This document shows, piece by piece, positions 37,318 to 45,619 of a stretch of DNA of 64,000 nt. The notes beneath the pieces were generated by a model. The model worked only from the letters and a program-made list of their open reading frames with translations, had not been told where the DNA came from and did not search any database. Where the stretch lies: assembly GCF_000317145.1 (NCBI RefSeq), contig NC_019697.1, forward strand, positions 2,700,385 to 2,764,384, read 5' to 3'. The stretch's first letter is position 1; each line of letters starts with the position of its first letter. The stretch is from Chamaesiphon minutus PCC 6605. GTDB lineage: Bacteria; Cyanobacteriota; Cyanobacteriia; Cyanobacteriales; Chamaesiphonaceae. The position numbers and the translations under genes were made by a program.

Positions 37318-38358
37318 TTAAGATGACAGCAATGTCCAAACATAGCCATCTGGAGCTATAAAAGATAAACTACTTTCGCCAAATTCATTAGTAACTATCT
37401 CAGTAATATTTTTAGCTTGACTCGCTTTAAGTCGATCGAGATATTCGTTCAATCCATTCACCTGGTAAGTGTACAAACACATTCCCAAACAACCTGGTTT
37501 AGCTCGATCGAACCGCTCCTTTAATACTAAAGAATCGGGAAATCTAATAATATACAATCGCCCCGGACGTGCTGCCAAAAAGTCGGTTGGAGAAGACCTC
37601 GGCTCGTCAAAAGCAGTGACAAAAAACTTTTCGCCCGGTGCTAGATCGAAAATCTCGCGTCCGGCTAATGATGATTCATAACTAGTTTCGATATCATCTC
37701 GCACTCGCAATAAACCCAAAACTTCTTCATAAAATTTCAGTGTTTGTTTGCTATCGTCCTGAATTACCATCCCCATGTGGGTAAATTGACTGGTTTGAAA
37801 TGCTGCGGTTTGGTTAATTTGTCCGTAATGCGGCATGGTATAACCAAACCGTTGAAATAAAACTTGTCTGGCTAATGGTTGGATTAATAACATTTCGCGC
37901 ACGCCAATGGCAGGATCGAGAAATGGGCGGCTGGCGCGCTCTTTGTGATAGATAATTTCCCAGTGCGGAATGGTAGATTTAATCGGCAAATCTGCTTTAG
38001 CGGCTTCGGCGGCATGATTGGCGATATTTAAGACATCTGCTGTAAGGGTGGTTGCCCAGCGATTGCCCTTAACTTTCATCGACTCTAGCCCCAAACCATC
38101 GTTGGTAGGTGCATCCCACACCATCAACCGAATTAAGCCACAATCGGCATGTTGATGAGCGAGGCGAATCGATCGCAAGCCAGAATTTACGCCATATAAT
38201 TGCTGGGCTGCTGGTGCCGATAGCTCGCCAATTCGATCGATCCGATAGCCAAATTGCTGCCAATATTGAATCGCTGCCAGCGGTTCTGGCACGCCAATAC
38301 ATACCTCATAGACACCACCAATTGAAGCTGCGTGGCTGGAAATTTGTTGCTGATTCAT
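37318..38358 (-). CDS. VOC (glyoxalase/bleomycin-resistance) superfamily protein
   Basis: 346 residues with two VOC-type halves: ASIGGVYEVCIGVPEPLAAI near the N terminus and TSQFTHMGMVIQDDSKQTLK from about residue 188. The first segment pairs with a strand containing IRLAHQHADCGLIRL; the second half ends in SLSFIAPDGYVWTLL. Such proteins use paired beta-alpha-beta modules to bind a metal and a small substrate. The substrate is not predictable. The C terminus overlaps a short, unsupported minus-strand frame. It is monocistronic. Confidence 0.82.
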   Translation of the reverse strand: MNQQQISSHAASIGGVYEVCIGVPEPLAAIQYWQQFGYRIDRIGELSAPAAQQLYGVNSGLRSIRLAHQHADCGLIRLMVWDAPTNDGLGLESMKVKGNRWATTLTADVLNIANHAAEAAKADLPIKSTIPHWEIIYHKERASRPFLDPAIGVREMLLIQPLARQVLFQRFGYTMPHYGQINQTAAFQTSQFTHMGMVIQDDSKQTLKFYEEVLGLLRVRDDIETSYESSLAGREIFDLAPGEKFFVTAFDEPRSSPTDFLAARPGRLYIIRFPDSLVLKERFDRAKPGCLGMCLYTYQVNGLNEYLDRLKASQAKNITEIVTNEFGESSLSFIAPDGYVWTLLSS

Positions 38359-38539
38359 AATTTGCCATGAGTTTTAAATGCTGCTATGAGACGATCGAAT
38401 GCGATCTTTGGCGGGCATTCTCGATCGACGATCGCTACATTAATCATAGTGGAATTGGCAATTATGGTGCTAGGTCTGGGAGGATGGTAAAATAATGCCT
38501 TTGTACATAAAATTGCCAATCTCAATCGGTAATTTTATA

Positions 38540-38797
38540 ATGAATTTATTCTGGCTTTACGAGCTTCCAAATACTGTATTTGCGGCGATCGTCATCGGAT
38601 TTGTTGGTTCGATCGGTTTAATCGGTCAACAATTAACTCGTAGGTGGGTCAAGCGCATTCCTAATAATGATGGAAGATACAACGAATTAGTCAATACAAC
38701 GATCGCGATATCATGCGTATTTTTTAGCATTACTTTGGGGTTGATTTCGGTTGGATCTGGGCAAAATTCTAGCGATATCAATGTAAATACCATTTAG
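38540..38797 (+). pseudogene. Truncated DUF4239-like membrane protein
   Basis: 85 residues from the ATG at 38540, chosen because the family begins with a LYELPN-type segment; an ATG at 38495 adds 15 codons. Two membrane helices are visible (FAAIVIGFVGSIGLIG and ISCVFFSITLGLISVGSG), separated by a basic segment TRRWVKRI. This matches the N-terminal third of DUF4239 proteins, which are usually some 250 residues long. The frame stops soon after the second helix and the convergent DUF4419 gene starts its 3' end there, so the C-terminal part is missing. It may be a remnant or a small functional derivative. Confidence 0.5.
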
Positions 38798-40362
38798 ATA
38801 TCGATCGAATGTTGAAAATTAGGATCGTCAAAATAGTAAGCTCCATCTGCTGCTAGAATTCGCTCGAATAATTCGATCGCGCTAGTGGCAATGAGCTTAG
38901 AACTGGCAAATTCGTCCTCTTTGTTACCAACTAGAAACCAACATTTTTGAGAACGAAAATTAAAGTTATAGGCGATCGAGCGACCGTCGCTAAGATCTAT
39001 AACCGGATTGATGACAAAGTAACAAAAATTGGCTGGTAATTTGTCGTCGTATTTGCAATACTCCACCCACAAATGAGCTGGTAAAATGCGCCAAGCCCGA
39101 TCGCGATCGACATAAAGATTTGCTCCATCAAATCGCTCCAGCATTTGCACCAATTCGCGTGGGATCGAATCAAACCGCGTACTCGACCAATCGAGCGGCG
39201 GTTCGGTCTGATGTTCTTGTTGAATGCGATCGAGTAATTGACTGAAACCGTCAGTTTGTTCTCTCACGCCCCAACCAATTTCCGGCTGTAATATTCCCTG
39301 TGAATCTTGATGGATACCGATAAATCCGCCGATTAATTCTAGTTCTAAAGTGGTACTGCGATCTGTAAGTTTAAAATCAACTTGAGATATTCCCAGTGGT
39401 AAAGCTGTCAGCGCGACTCCATTATTCGGTCGTCCAAACAAAAATGCGAGTCGATCTTCATCACCCTCTTTAGGTGGTAATTCACAGCGATCGAGAGCTA
39501 ATATGTGATTGCGAAGGGTGGGAGATTTGGTAACTCCATGGCGAAGATATGGAAATAGATCCGCCAGCCAACCCGTCATATATTCAGCTCCATAAACTGG
39601 CTGCGGTTTATAAATACATTGCCAAAAATCTCGATCGGGTTTACCCACCGCTGTATTAATAAATTCCTGACAAATTGGCAGCAATCGAGCCGTCCACCAG
39701 CCCAAATTGTACCGTTCTAAACTCGCCACGCGATCGTAAATACTCTGCCAATCTGCTACCGTTCCGAGTAGCGAAATCTCTGGAATCCCACACACGCACA
39801 TCACCACAAAGTCAAAGTATTTCTGAAAAGCATCCATCATCACCACATGGCTGGCAATGCGCGTAATTGACGTAGTGGTACTAAAATTGCACTCCATCAA
39901 TCGATAGACATCTGCACCGACTCGATCGCGTAACTGCAATGTCCACTGTTCGATAATTTCTGCCCATTGTGTCGGTAAAGTGGGTAGATTATCAATTTCG
40001 GCTACCAGTTTCTCTTTACCCTGATGGCTGACAAAATTAGCGCGTAATTCTGCCGCATGATTATTAATATGTTGAGCCAATCCCTGGGCGATCGTCAACC
40101 AAATAATATCGGGTGTCAGTACTAACGGACGATGTTCGCTAAAGGCAGTATGTACTGCTAATGCTAATGGATGAATCTCACGAGCGGCGATCGTCTCAAA
40201 TGTATCTTCGTGACTGAATGCTAGCAACGGCGTCGTCAGAATTTGCTCGAATTGAGAGCGGGCAAATATCGTCGGTAATCGATCGACAGCAGGTTTGACA
40301 TCATCGACTCCAAATCGGATTTTACCCGTGTTACGTTCTAAAATTGGCGCGATCGAGGACAT
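38794..40362 (-). CDS. DUF4419 domain-containing protein
   Basis: 522 residues. The N-terminal half has the family blocks RPLVLTPDIIWLTIAQGLAQ and INNHAAELRANFVSHQGKE; the central region includes MECNFSTTTSITRIASHVVM and a Cys-containing strand (FDFVVMCVCGIPEISLLG). A second module from about residue 395 (EHQTEPPLDWSSTRFDSI...) resembles a small SMI1/KNR4-like or unknown extension. DUF4419 proteins occur in fungi and bacteria, without an assigned function. The gene is convergent with the truncated DUF4239 frame and overlaps it by four bases. Confidence 0.8.
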   Translation of the reverse strand: MSSIAPILERNTGKIRFGVDDVKPAVDRLPTIFARSQFEQILTTPLLAFSHEDTFETIAAREIHPLALAVHTAFSEHRPLVLTPDIIWLTIAQGLAQHINNHAAELRANFVSHQGKEKLVAEIDNLPTLPTQWAEIIEQWTLQLRDRVGADVYRLMECNFSTTTSITRIASHVVMMDAFQKYFDFVVMCVCGIPEISLLGTVADWQSIYDRVASLERYNLGWWTARLLPICQEFINTAVGKPDRDFWQCIYKPQPVYGAEYMTGWLADLFPYLRHGVTKSPTLRNHILALDRCELPPKEGDEDRLAFLFGRPNNGVALTALPLGISQVDFKLTDRSTTLELELIGGFIGIHQDSQGILQPEIGWGVREQTDGFSQLLDRIQQEHQTEPPLDWSSTRFDSIPRELVQMLERFDGANLYVDRDRAWRILPAHLWVEYCKYDDKLPANFCYFVINPVIDLSDGRSIAYNFNFRSQKCWFLVGNKEDEFASSKLIATSAIELFERILAADGAYYFDDPNFQHSIDI

Positions 40363-40691
40363 CTTTTACAACCTCACTAGATCTGATGAATTTTGCCAGT
40401 TGTTCTCATTAATAATCGATCGAGCGAATTTGGATAGTAGTGCAATCTCATCCGCTCGATCGACGATCTGACTCACTCACACAACGCGATCGGCTACAAC
40501 AATAGGCTCGTACTACCATTAGAACCGATAATTTCGCGAATCGGTTGGTAGTTATCCGTACCTTCAGCGCGATCGAGATCGGGACACCCACACAATTAAC
40601 CTGTAGGGGTACCCCTTGTGGGTACCCTGGATCTACACTAAGCACTAATATAGTTAAACTGATTCAAGATGCGATCGATCGAGAGCGACTA
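40363..40691. repeat. Spacer with a GTAGGGGTACCCC repeat
   Basis: 329 bases without a convincing gene. 40603-40655 holds a dispersed repeat (GTAGGGGTACCCCTTGTGGG, then TACACTAAGCACTAATATA). Its relative at 53888-53976 is interrupted by a TGTCTTG element exactly between CCCC and TTGTGGG, so this copy (junction 40615/40616) is the empty site. Otherwise HIP1-type CGATCG words only. Confidence 0.7.
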
Positions 40692-42227
40692 TTACCGCGT
40701 CACCAAACAGCGAATTGCTTCGAGCAATCCTCTGGCTTTATTTAAAGTTTCCTCGTATTCTGTCACCGGATCGGAATCGGCAACCAATCCTGCACCAGCT
40801 TGCACGGACACGGTATGATTTCCCTGTCCGTCGGGACGCACCACCATCGTGCGGAGGGTAATTGCTGTATTGAGTTGCCCTTCAAAATCATAGTAGCCAT
40901 AAACGCCCGAATAAGCACCCCGCCGACAGCCTTCTAAATTGTGGATGATTTCTAGCGCGCGGATTTTGGGTGCGCCGCTGACTGTCCCTGCGGGGAAACA
41001 GGCTTTGAGCAAATCCCAGGCGGTTTTACCTGGTGCGAGTTGTCCGATAGCATTGCTAACGATGTGCATCACATGGGAATATCGCTCGACTGTCATTAAT
41101 TTATCGACTACTACTGTACCACTGGCACAGACGCGCCCCAAATCGTTGCGTCCCAAGTCTACCAACATTACATGTTCGGCGACTTCTTTGGTATCTGCCA
41201 GCAATTCGAGTCCTAGAGCTTCATCCTCTTGGGGGGTTTGTCCGCGCCGTCGGGTACCAGCAAGGGGGCGCAGGGTGGCTTTGAGCGTGCCATCATAATT
41301 GCGATCGGCTCTCACCATTACTTCGGGACTAGAACCGATAATTTGCCAATCCCCAAAGTTAAAATAAGCCATATAGGGCGATGGATTGACTAAGCTTAAC
41401 GATCGATATAAATCGAACGGATCGCCTGTATAACCTGTGGATAAGCGTTGGGAGACGACGACTTGGAAAATATCGCCTGCGGTAATATGTGCCTTAGCTT
41501 TTTCCACATTCGCGCAGAATTCCGCCTTGGAAGTATTGCTGGTATAGGCAGCGGGAAGTTCGGTGAGTGCGGGGCTGGGTTGGGGTGGCGTCCACTCTAG
41601 GAATTTGGGTGTCAGCGGTTGTTGGAGTTTGGCAACTAAGGTATTAATTCGATCGCACGCCTGAGTATAAGCAAGTTCCAGATCGCCATTACAACCTTGC
41701 AAATCGGCATACGCGATCGCCCAAATTTTGCGCTTGACTCGATCGAAGACGATCAGATGATCGACTTGCATCCACAAGCCATCTGGCAGGTCTTCAGCGG
41801 TAGCTGGATGGATCGGAACTCTAGATTCGATCCATTTCATCAATTCGTAACCCCAGAAGCCAAATAAACCCCCAATCCCGCCGGGAAGTTGCGGGAGTTT
41901 GACGGGTTTGTAAGGTTCTAAGCAGTCGGCCAATGTCTGAAACGGATCGCCTGTAAATGTCGTGACGGTGCCATCGCGGTGCGTTTGCGTGGTGACATCG
42001 CCACGATTTTCTAACACCCATAAGGGATTGCACCCCAGAAAACTATAGCGTCCTACAGTCTCCCCACCTTCGACGGATTCGAGCAAGAAGCTATAGGGCT
42101 GACCCGCACAGACTTTATGCCATGCCGAGACGGGCGTATCGAGATCGGCAACCCATTCTTGATACAGGGGGATAAAGTTGCCTTGGCTAGCTAGCTGACT
42201 GAATCGATCGAAACTGGGGAAAATCAT
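40692..42227 (-). CDS. trpE: Anthranilate synthase component I
   Basis: 511 residues, normal for TrpE. It has the tryptophan-binding LLES motif near residue 48 (SFLLESVEGGETVGRYSFLG), GSSPEVMVRA and LRPLAGTRRRGQTPQEDEAL in the catalytic domain, NDLGRVCASGTV, and the C-terminal FPAGTVSGAPKIRALEII with the GAG loop (VQAGAGLVADSDP). It converts chorismate and glutamine-derived ammonia to anthranilate with a TrpG subunit encoded elsewhere. It shares chorismate with the salicylate synthase at 26 kb. It is monocistronic here; no leader peptide or attenuator was seen. Confidence 0.95.
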   Translation of the reverse strand: MIFPSFDRFSQLASQGNFIPLYQEWVADLDTPVSAWHKVCAGQPYSFLLESVEGGETVGRYSFLGCNPLWVLENRGDVTTQTHRDGTVTTFTGDPFQTLADCLEPYKPVKLPQLPGGIGGLFGFWGYELMKWIESRVPIHPATAEDLPDGLWMQVDHLIVFDRVKRKIWAIAYADLQGCNGDLELAYTQACDRINTLVAKLQQPLTPKFLEWTPPQPSPALTELPAAYTSNTSKAEFCANVEKAKAHITAGDIFQVVVSQRLSTGYTGDPFDLYRSLSLVNPSPYMAYFNFGDWQIIGSSPEVMVRADRNYDGTLKATLRPLAGTRRRGQTPQEDEALGLELLADTKEVAEHVMLVDLGRNDLGRVCASGTVVVDKLMTVERYSHVMHIVSNAIGQLAPGKTAWDLLKACFPAGTVSGAPKIRALEIIHNLEGCRRGAYSGVYGYYDFEGQLNTAITLRTMVVRPDGQGNHTVSVQAGAGLVADSDPVTEYEETLNKARGLLEAIRCLVTR

Positions 42228-42292
42228 TGCAAGGATTGCGGCAGGATATCTATCTTATTGTCCCTGCTGAGGTAGTTATCGAGCAAATTATT

Positions 42293-42781
42293 TTAGGGTA
42301 TTTGCTGAATTCCTAAAAATAGCCAACTTACGACTATGCCTAAGATCGAGCCAGCGATTACTTGTACTGGCGTGTGTCCGAGTAATTCCTTGAGTTTTTC
42401 TTCATTAAACTTATGATCCTCTGAGAACAATTCGTCCATCATTTGATTGAGGATGCGCGCTTGTTTGCCTGCCGCCTGACGAACTCCAGCCGCATCGTAC
42501 ATCACCACGATCGCAAAAATTGTCGCGATCGCAAATTCTGGACTTTTCCAGCCCAAAACTTCACCGACGCCAGCAGCTAACGCGGTAACTAGTGCAGAAT
42601 GCGCGCTCGGCATTCCACCTGTAGTTGTCAAAACTTTGACGCTAAATTTACCATTTTGAATTGTATCGATAATCAGTTTGAGAACCTGAGCGATTAGACA
42701 AGCAGCAACCGCCACTAATAAAATCCGGTTGTCGAGAATCTGACTGATGTCATCGATCGCAGAGGTTGTCTGACTAACCAC
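42293..42781 (-). CDS. Divergent PAP2-family membrane protein (DUF212)
   Basis: 162 residues with four to five membrane helices. The motif TTGGMPSAHSALVTALAAGV, with the SAHS of PAP2 phosphatases, and YDAAGVRQAAGKQARILNQ followed by ELLGHTPVQVIAGSILGI are characteristic of the DUF212/acid-phosphatase-like group. It lies directly downstream of crtE, an arrangement common in cyanobacteria. A phosphatase acting on an isoprenyl or lipid phosphate is plausible but unproven. Confidence 0.9.
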   Translation of the reverse strand: MVSQTTSAIDDISQILDNRILLVAVAACLIAQVLKLIIDTIQNGKFSVKVLTTTGGMPSAHSALVTALAAGVGEVLGWKSPEFAIATIFAIVVMYDAAGVRQAAGKQARILNQMMDELFSEDHKFNEEKLKELLGHTPVQVIAGSILGIVVSWLFLGIQQIP

Positions 42782-42891
42782 GTAAATAACCTAGAATAAG
42801 TAAACAACTGAAGCAATATCTAATAAGTACCACAGAAAAGAGCTGGTTAAGAGTCAGAATTAGAATCGAAAAGCTCGTTTCAATAACTAAG

Positions 42892-43809
42892 TTAATTTTT
42901 GCGATCGGTAATGTAGTCGGCAAGAGCCTGGAGCGGACGCGCTCGATCGCCAAATTCGGCCAAAATAGCTTTAGCCTCTGCCACTAGTTTATCAGCTTGG
43001 CGTTTGGATTCTTCTAATCCCCAGAGTTTGGGATAGGTCGCTTTTTGAGCTTGAATGTCTTTGCCTGCGGTTTTGCCAAGTTCGGCTTGGGTGGCGGTGA
43101 TATCGAGAATATCATCGATAATTTGGAATGCCAAACCGATATTGTGGGCGAATTTAGACAGTTTTTCGAGCTGTGCTTCGGTGGCTCCAGCGAGGATTGC
43201 CCCGCAGACGACGCAAGCTTTGAGCAGGGCACCTGTTTTGTGGTTATGAATATAGGTGAGTGTTTCGACAGATATATCCGGTTTGCCTTCGGATTCGAGA
43301 TCGACTACTTGTCCGCCGACTAAACCGTTAGCACCGACAGCTTTGGCTAAATGCGCGATCGCTTTGAGTACTCGATCGGCACTGACGCCCTGAGTCTGAG
43401 TCGCGATATACTCGAATGAATAAGCCAGCAAGCCATCCCCCGCAAGGATTGCAATATCTTCACCATAGACTTTATGATTTGTCAGCTTACCCCGCCGATA
43501 ATCATCATCATCCATTGCTGGTAGATCGTCGTGGATCAGTGACATGGTATGCACCATTTCGAGCGCGCAAGCCATTGGCATCACGGAATCCAGACTACCC
43601 CCAATCAGTTCGCAACTAGCAAGGCATAACATCGGGCGCAGCCGCTTACCACCAGCTAGTAGTGAGTACCTCATCGCATCATAGATCGTGTCTGGGTAGC
43701 CAGGACGAATCGCCGCGTCTAAGGCTGCTTCGATCTGCGGCTGACGCTCGGTGAGATAAGCTACCAAATCGAAGGTAGCGGGGTGAGAAATTTCCTGGTG
43801 GGTAGTCAT
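42892..43809 (-). CDS. crtE: Geranylgeranyl diphosphate synthase
   Basis: 305 residues from the ATG at 43809; an upstream in-frame ATG at 43854 adds 15 residues unlike the family. It carries both aspartate-rich motifs of trans-prenyltransferases: [16 protein letters not shown] (first, about 90-105) and [20 protein letters not shown] (second, about 225-245), plus GGKRLRPML near the start and the [12 protein letters not shown] segment. The residue pattern before the first motif is typical of a GGPP chain length. It feeds carotenoid, phytol and quinone side-chain synthesis. Downstream is the DUF212 gene. Confidence 0.93.
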   Translation of the reverse strand: MTTHQEISHPATFDLVAYLTERQPQIEAALDAAIRPGYPDTIYDAMRYSLLAGGKRLRPMLCLASCELIGGSLDSVMPMACALEMVHTMSLIHDDLPAMDDDDYRRGKLTNHKVYGEDIAILAGDGLLAYSFEYIATQTQGVSADRVLKAIAHLAKAVGANGLVGGQVVDLESEGKPDISVETLTYIHNHKTGALLKACVVCGAILAGATEAQLEKLSKFAHNIGLAFQIIDDILDITATQAELGKTAGKDIQAQKATYPKLWGLEESKRQADKLVAEAKAILAEFGDRARPLQALADYITDRKN

Positions 43810-44117
43810 TAGTGCTAGAGGATGGAGGGACAATCTATACAGCTCTTGTCTCAACTATTTTACGAGGGATTGGCTCTTTTTAGGAAATAGGGGTAGGGGA
43901 TGGGTAGAAGGTAATGGGTAATGGATTTTGGATTTTGGATTTTGGATTTTGCGGCTCGCAGCCGGGAGGTTCCCTCCCGGATTATGCGAGACAAGACAGG
44001 ATTTTGGATTTTGGATTGAGAAGAAAATCCGCCTAGTCTCCCAGTCTCCCCGTCCCCCCGTCCTCTCGCCTCCCCGTCTCCCCGTCCCCCCGTCTCCCCG
44101 TCCCCTCGTCTCCCGTT
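43810..44117. repeat. Low-complexity spacer with a TGTCTTG element and pyrimidine tract
   Basis: 308 bases. A GGATTTT heptamer array (43923-43950) is interrupted by a 48-bp TGTCTTG element in minus orientation (43951-43998; inner hairpin CCGGGAGG-GAA-CCTCCCGG) and resumes in register at 43999. From about 44035 to 44115 follows an almost pure pyrimidine tract built on TCTCCCCGTCCCC-like units, reaching the ATG of the next gene. No ribosome-binding purine stretch was seen there. Confidence 0.8.
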
Positions 44118-45173
44118 ATGCAATCTGCTCCCAGTCTGACTCCATCTCAACTCGCGCCCTTTTTACTCAATGTCGCGCCAGTGTTACCCGTGTTCATTTG
44201 GGGTCCACCAGGAATTGGGAAATCGGCACTGGTGAGGGAGTTTGCTGAATCGGTGGGGTTGTCGTGTATTTCGTTACTCGGTTCTCAACTCGCGCCGGAA
44301 GATATTATTGGCGTACCGCAGATTGTGGATGGTAAATCGAGGTTTTGTCCGCCGACGACGATCGCGCAAGATAAGCCCTATTGCTTGTTTTTAGACGAAC
44401 TCAATGCCTGTTCGCAAGAGGTTCAAAAGGCATTTTACTCGCTGATTCTCGATCGCCGAATTGGGGAGTATGAATTACCACCAGGTACGATCGTGATTGG
44501 GGCGGGAAATCGTGCCGAAGATGCGGCAATTACGCGCCCTCTATCTTCGGCGTTAATCAATCGATTGCTGCACGTTCAATTGCGGGTATCGGCTAAGGAC
44601 TGGCTAAATTGGGCTGGAAGTGCCGATATTCATGAGTTGGTAGTCTCTTATATCGGCAATCGTTCCGACCATTTGTGGTCGAAGCCACCCAAGCATGAGG
44701 AGACTTTTTCGACGCCGCGTGCTTGGGAAATGCTCTCGCGGGCACTGCATTCGTATGGGAGTTCGGCGACGGTGGAGGAAATTAGGACGATCTCGACTGG
44801 GTTGTTGACTCCGAGCCACGCGCAGCAGTTTGTGGCGTTTGTAAAGTTGCGTGAGCGGGCGCACGATCTATCGGCGATAATTAAGGGGGATGCTAGTTGG
44901 CCGGAGAAGCCGGAGGAGCGGGATATTCTCTATTTTCTGACGCAACAGTTACGCGATCGATTGATTAAGGAGTTACCGGAGGATGAGTCGAAGGTACGGC
45001 GGGAGACGCGTGAGTTGGCTAATCGGTGTAAGGAGTTAATTGTATTGCTGGCGAGGGTTTCGACGGAGTTGGCGCAGTTGGTGGTGACGGAGACTGAAGG
45101 AGGTGCGACTTTGCCTGCTTGGTATACGATCGAGTTGGCGCGGGCGTTGCCGAGGTTGGCGATGCAACGGTAG
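44118..45173 (+). CDS. MoxR-family AAA+ ATPase, partner of the vWA protein
   Basis: 351 residues. Walker A is GPPGIGKSALVR near residue 32, Walker B is YCLFLDELNACSQEVQKAF near 90, and sensor 1 is GTIVIGAGNRAEDAAI, followed by arginine-containing PLSSALINRLLHVQ. The C-terminal part is helical and acidic. It belongs to the MoxR group usually encoded next to a vWA metallopeptidase-like protein, as here (next gene, about 446 bases on). It likely remodels or loads its partner at the cost of ATP. It is distinct from the YehL-like ATPase at 30 kb. Confidence 0.9.
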   Translation: MQSAPSLTPSQLAPFLLNVAPVLPVFIWGPPGIGKSALVREFAESVGLSCISLLGSQLAPEDIIGVPQIVDGKSRFCPPTTIAQDKPYCLFLDELNACSQEVQKAFYSLILDRRIGEYELPPGTIVIGAGNRAEDAAITRPLSSALINRLLHVQLRVSAKDWLNWAGSADIHELVVSYIGNRSDHLWSKPPKHEETFSTPRAWEMLSRALHSYGSSATVEEIRTISTGLLTPSHAQQFVAFVKLRERAHDLSAIIKGDASWPEKPEERDILYFLTQQLRDRLIKELPEDESKVRRETRELANRCKELIVLLARVSTELAQLVVTETEGGATLPAWYTIELARALPRLAMQR

Positions 45174-45619
45174 GTTATTGGTTATATATGTGCTTAGTCT
45201 TTGGTTGCTGGTGCTGGGAGAACCCGGATCTGGGGGTGCCGACCCCCAGACCCCCCGTTGAGGGGCGGGACGCGTCTTGACCGAAACGCACGCTGAGGAG
45301 ACCTCAGCGCGATTTCGGTCGCCGCCCCTCAAACTCCCCTGCGTATGTAGGTTGTCTGTCTTAGTTTAATCTGGGTCGGTTTGACTTAGTTGCTACGGGG
45401 TAGGGTTGGACTAGTGCTTTGTTAAATGGGTTGAGCACGAAGCCCTCCCCTACACATAGATCTGTATTGGTTTCCATCTTCTCCGTTCCGCGCTGTGCGC
45501 TCCCCACTCTCCCCACTCTCCCCCTCTCCCCCTCTCCCACTCTCCCCCTCTCCCCACTCCCCGCTCCCCGCTACCTGCTCCCCGCTCCCCGCTCCCAACT
45601 CCCAACTCCCAACCCCACG
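45174..45619. repeat. Spacer with a hairpin repeat and pyrimidine tract
   Basis: 446 bases without a gene. 45257-45330 is an inverted GAGGGGCG/CGCCCCTC repeat enclosing a diverged TGTCTTG-type element (about 45273-45322; outer stem GACCGAAA/TTTCGGTC, inner GCTGAGG-AGA-CCTCAGC). From about 45500 to 45612 a C/T-rich tract (CTCCCC repeats, later CTCCCCGCTCCC) leads to the ATG of the vWA gene. The extended open frame from 45419 is translated low complexity. Confidence 0.8.

Noticed and set aside
37164-37349. 61-codon minus-strand frame between the VOC gene and the protease gene
   Set aside because: It overlaps both neighbours and shows no family pattern; it could be a remnant, but nothing supports it.
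43923-44020. Tandem GGATTTT array as a possible CRISPR
   Set aside because: It is a direct heptamer array without spacers; the interruption is a TGTCTTG element.
45419-45619. 67-codon N-terminal extension of the vWA protein
   Set aside because: It is the translation of a pyrimidine-rich tract (Pro/Leu/Ser repeats); the ATG at 45620 starts normal protein sequence.
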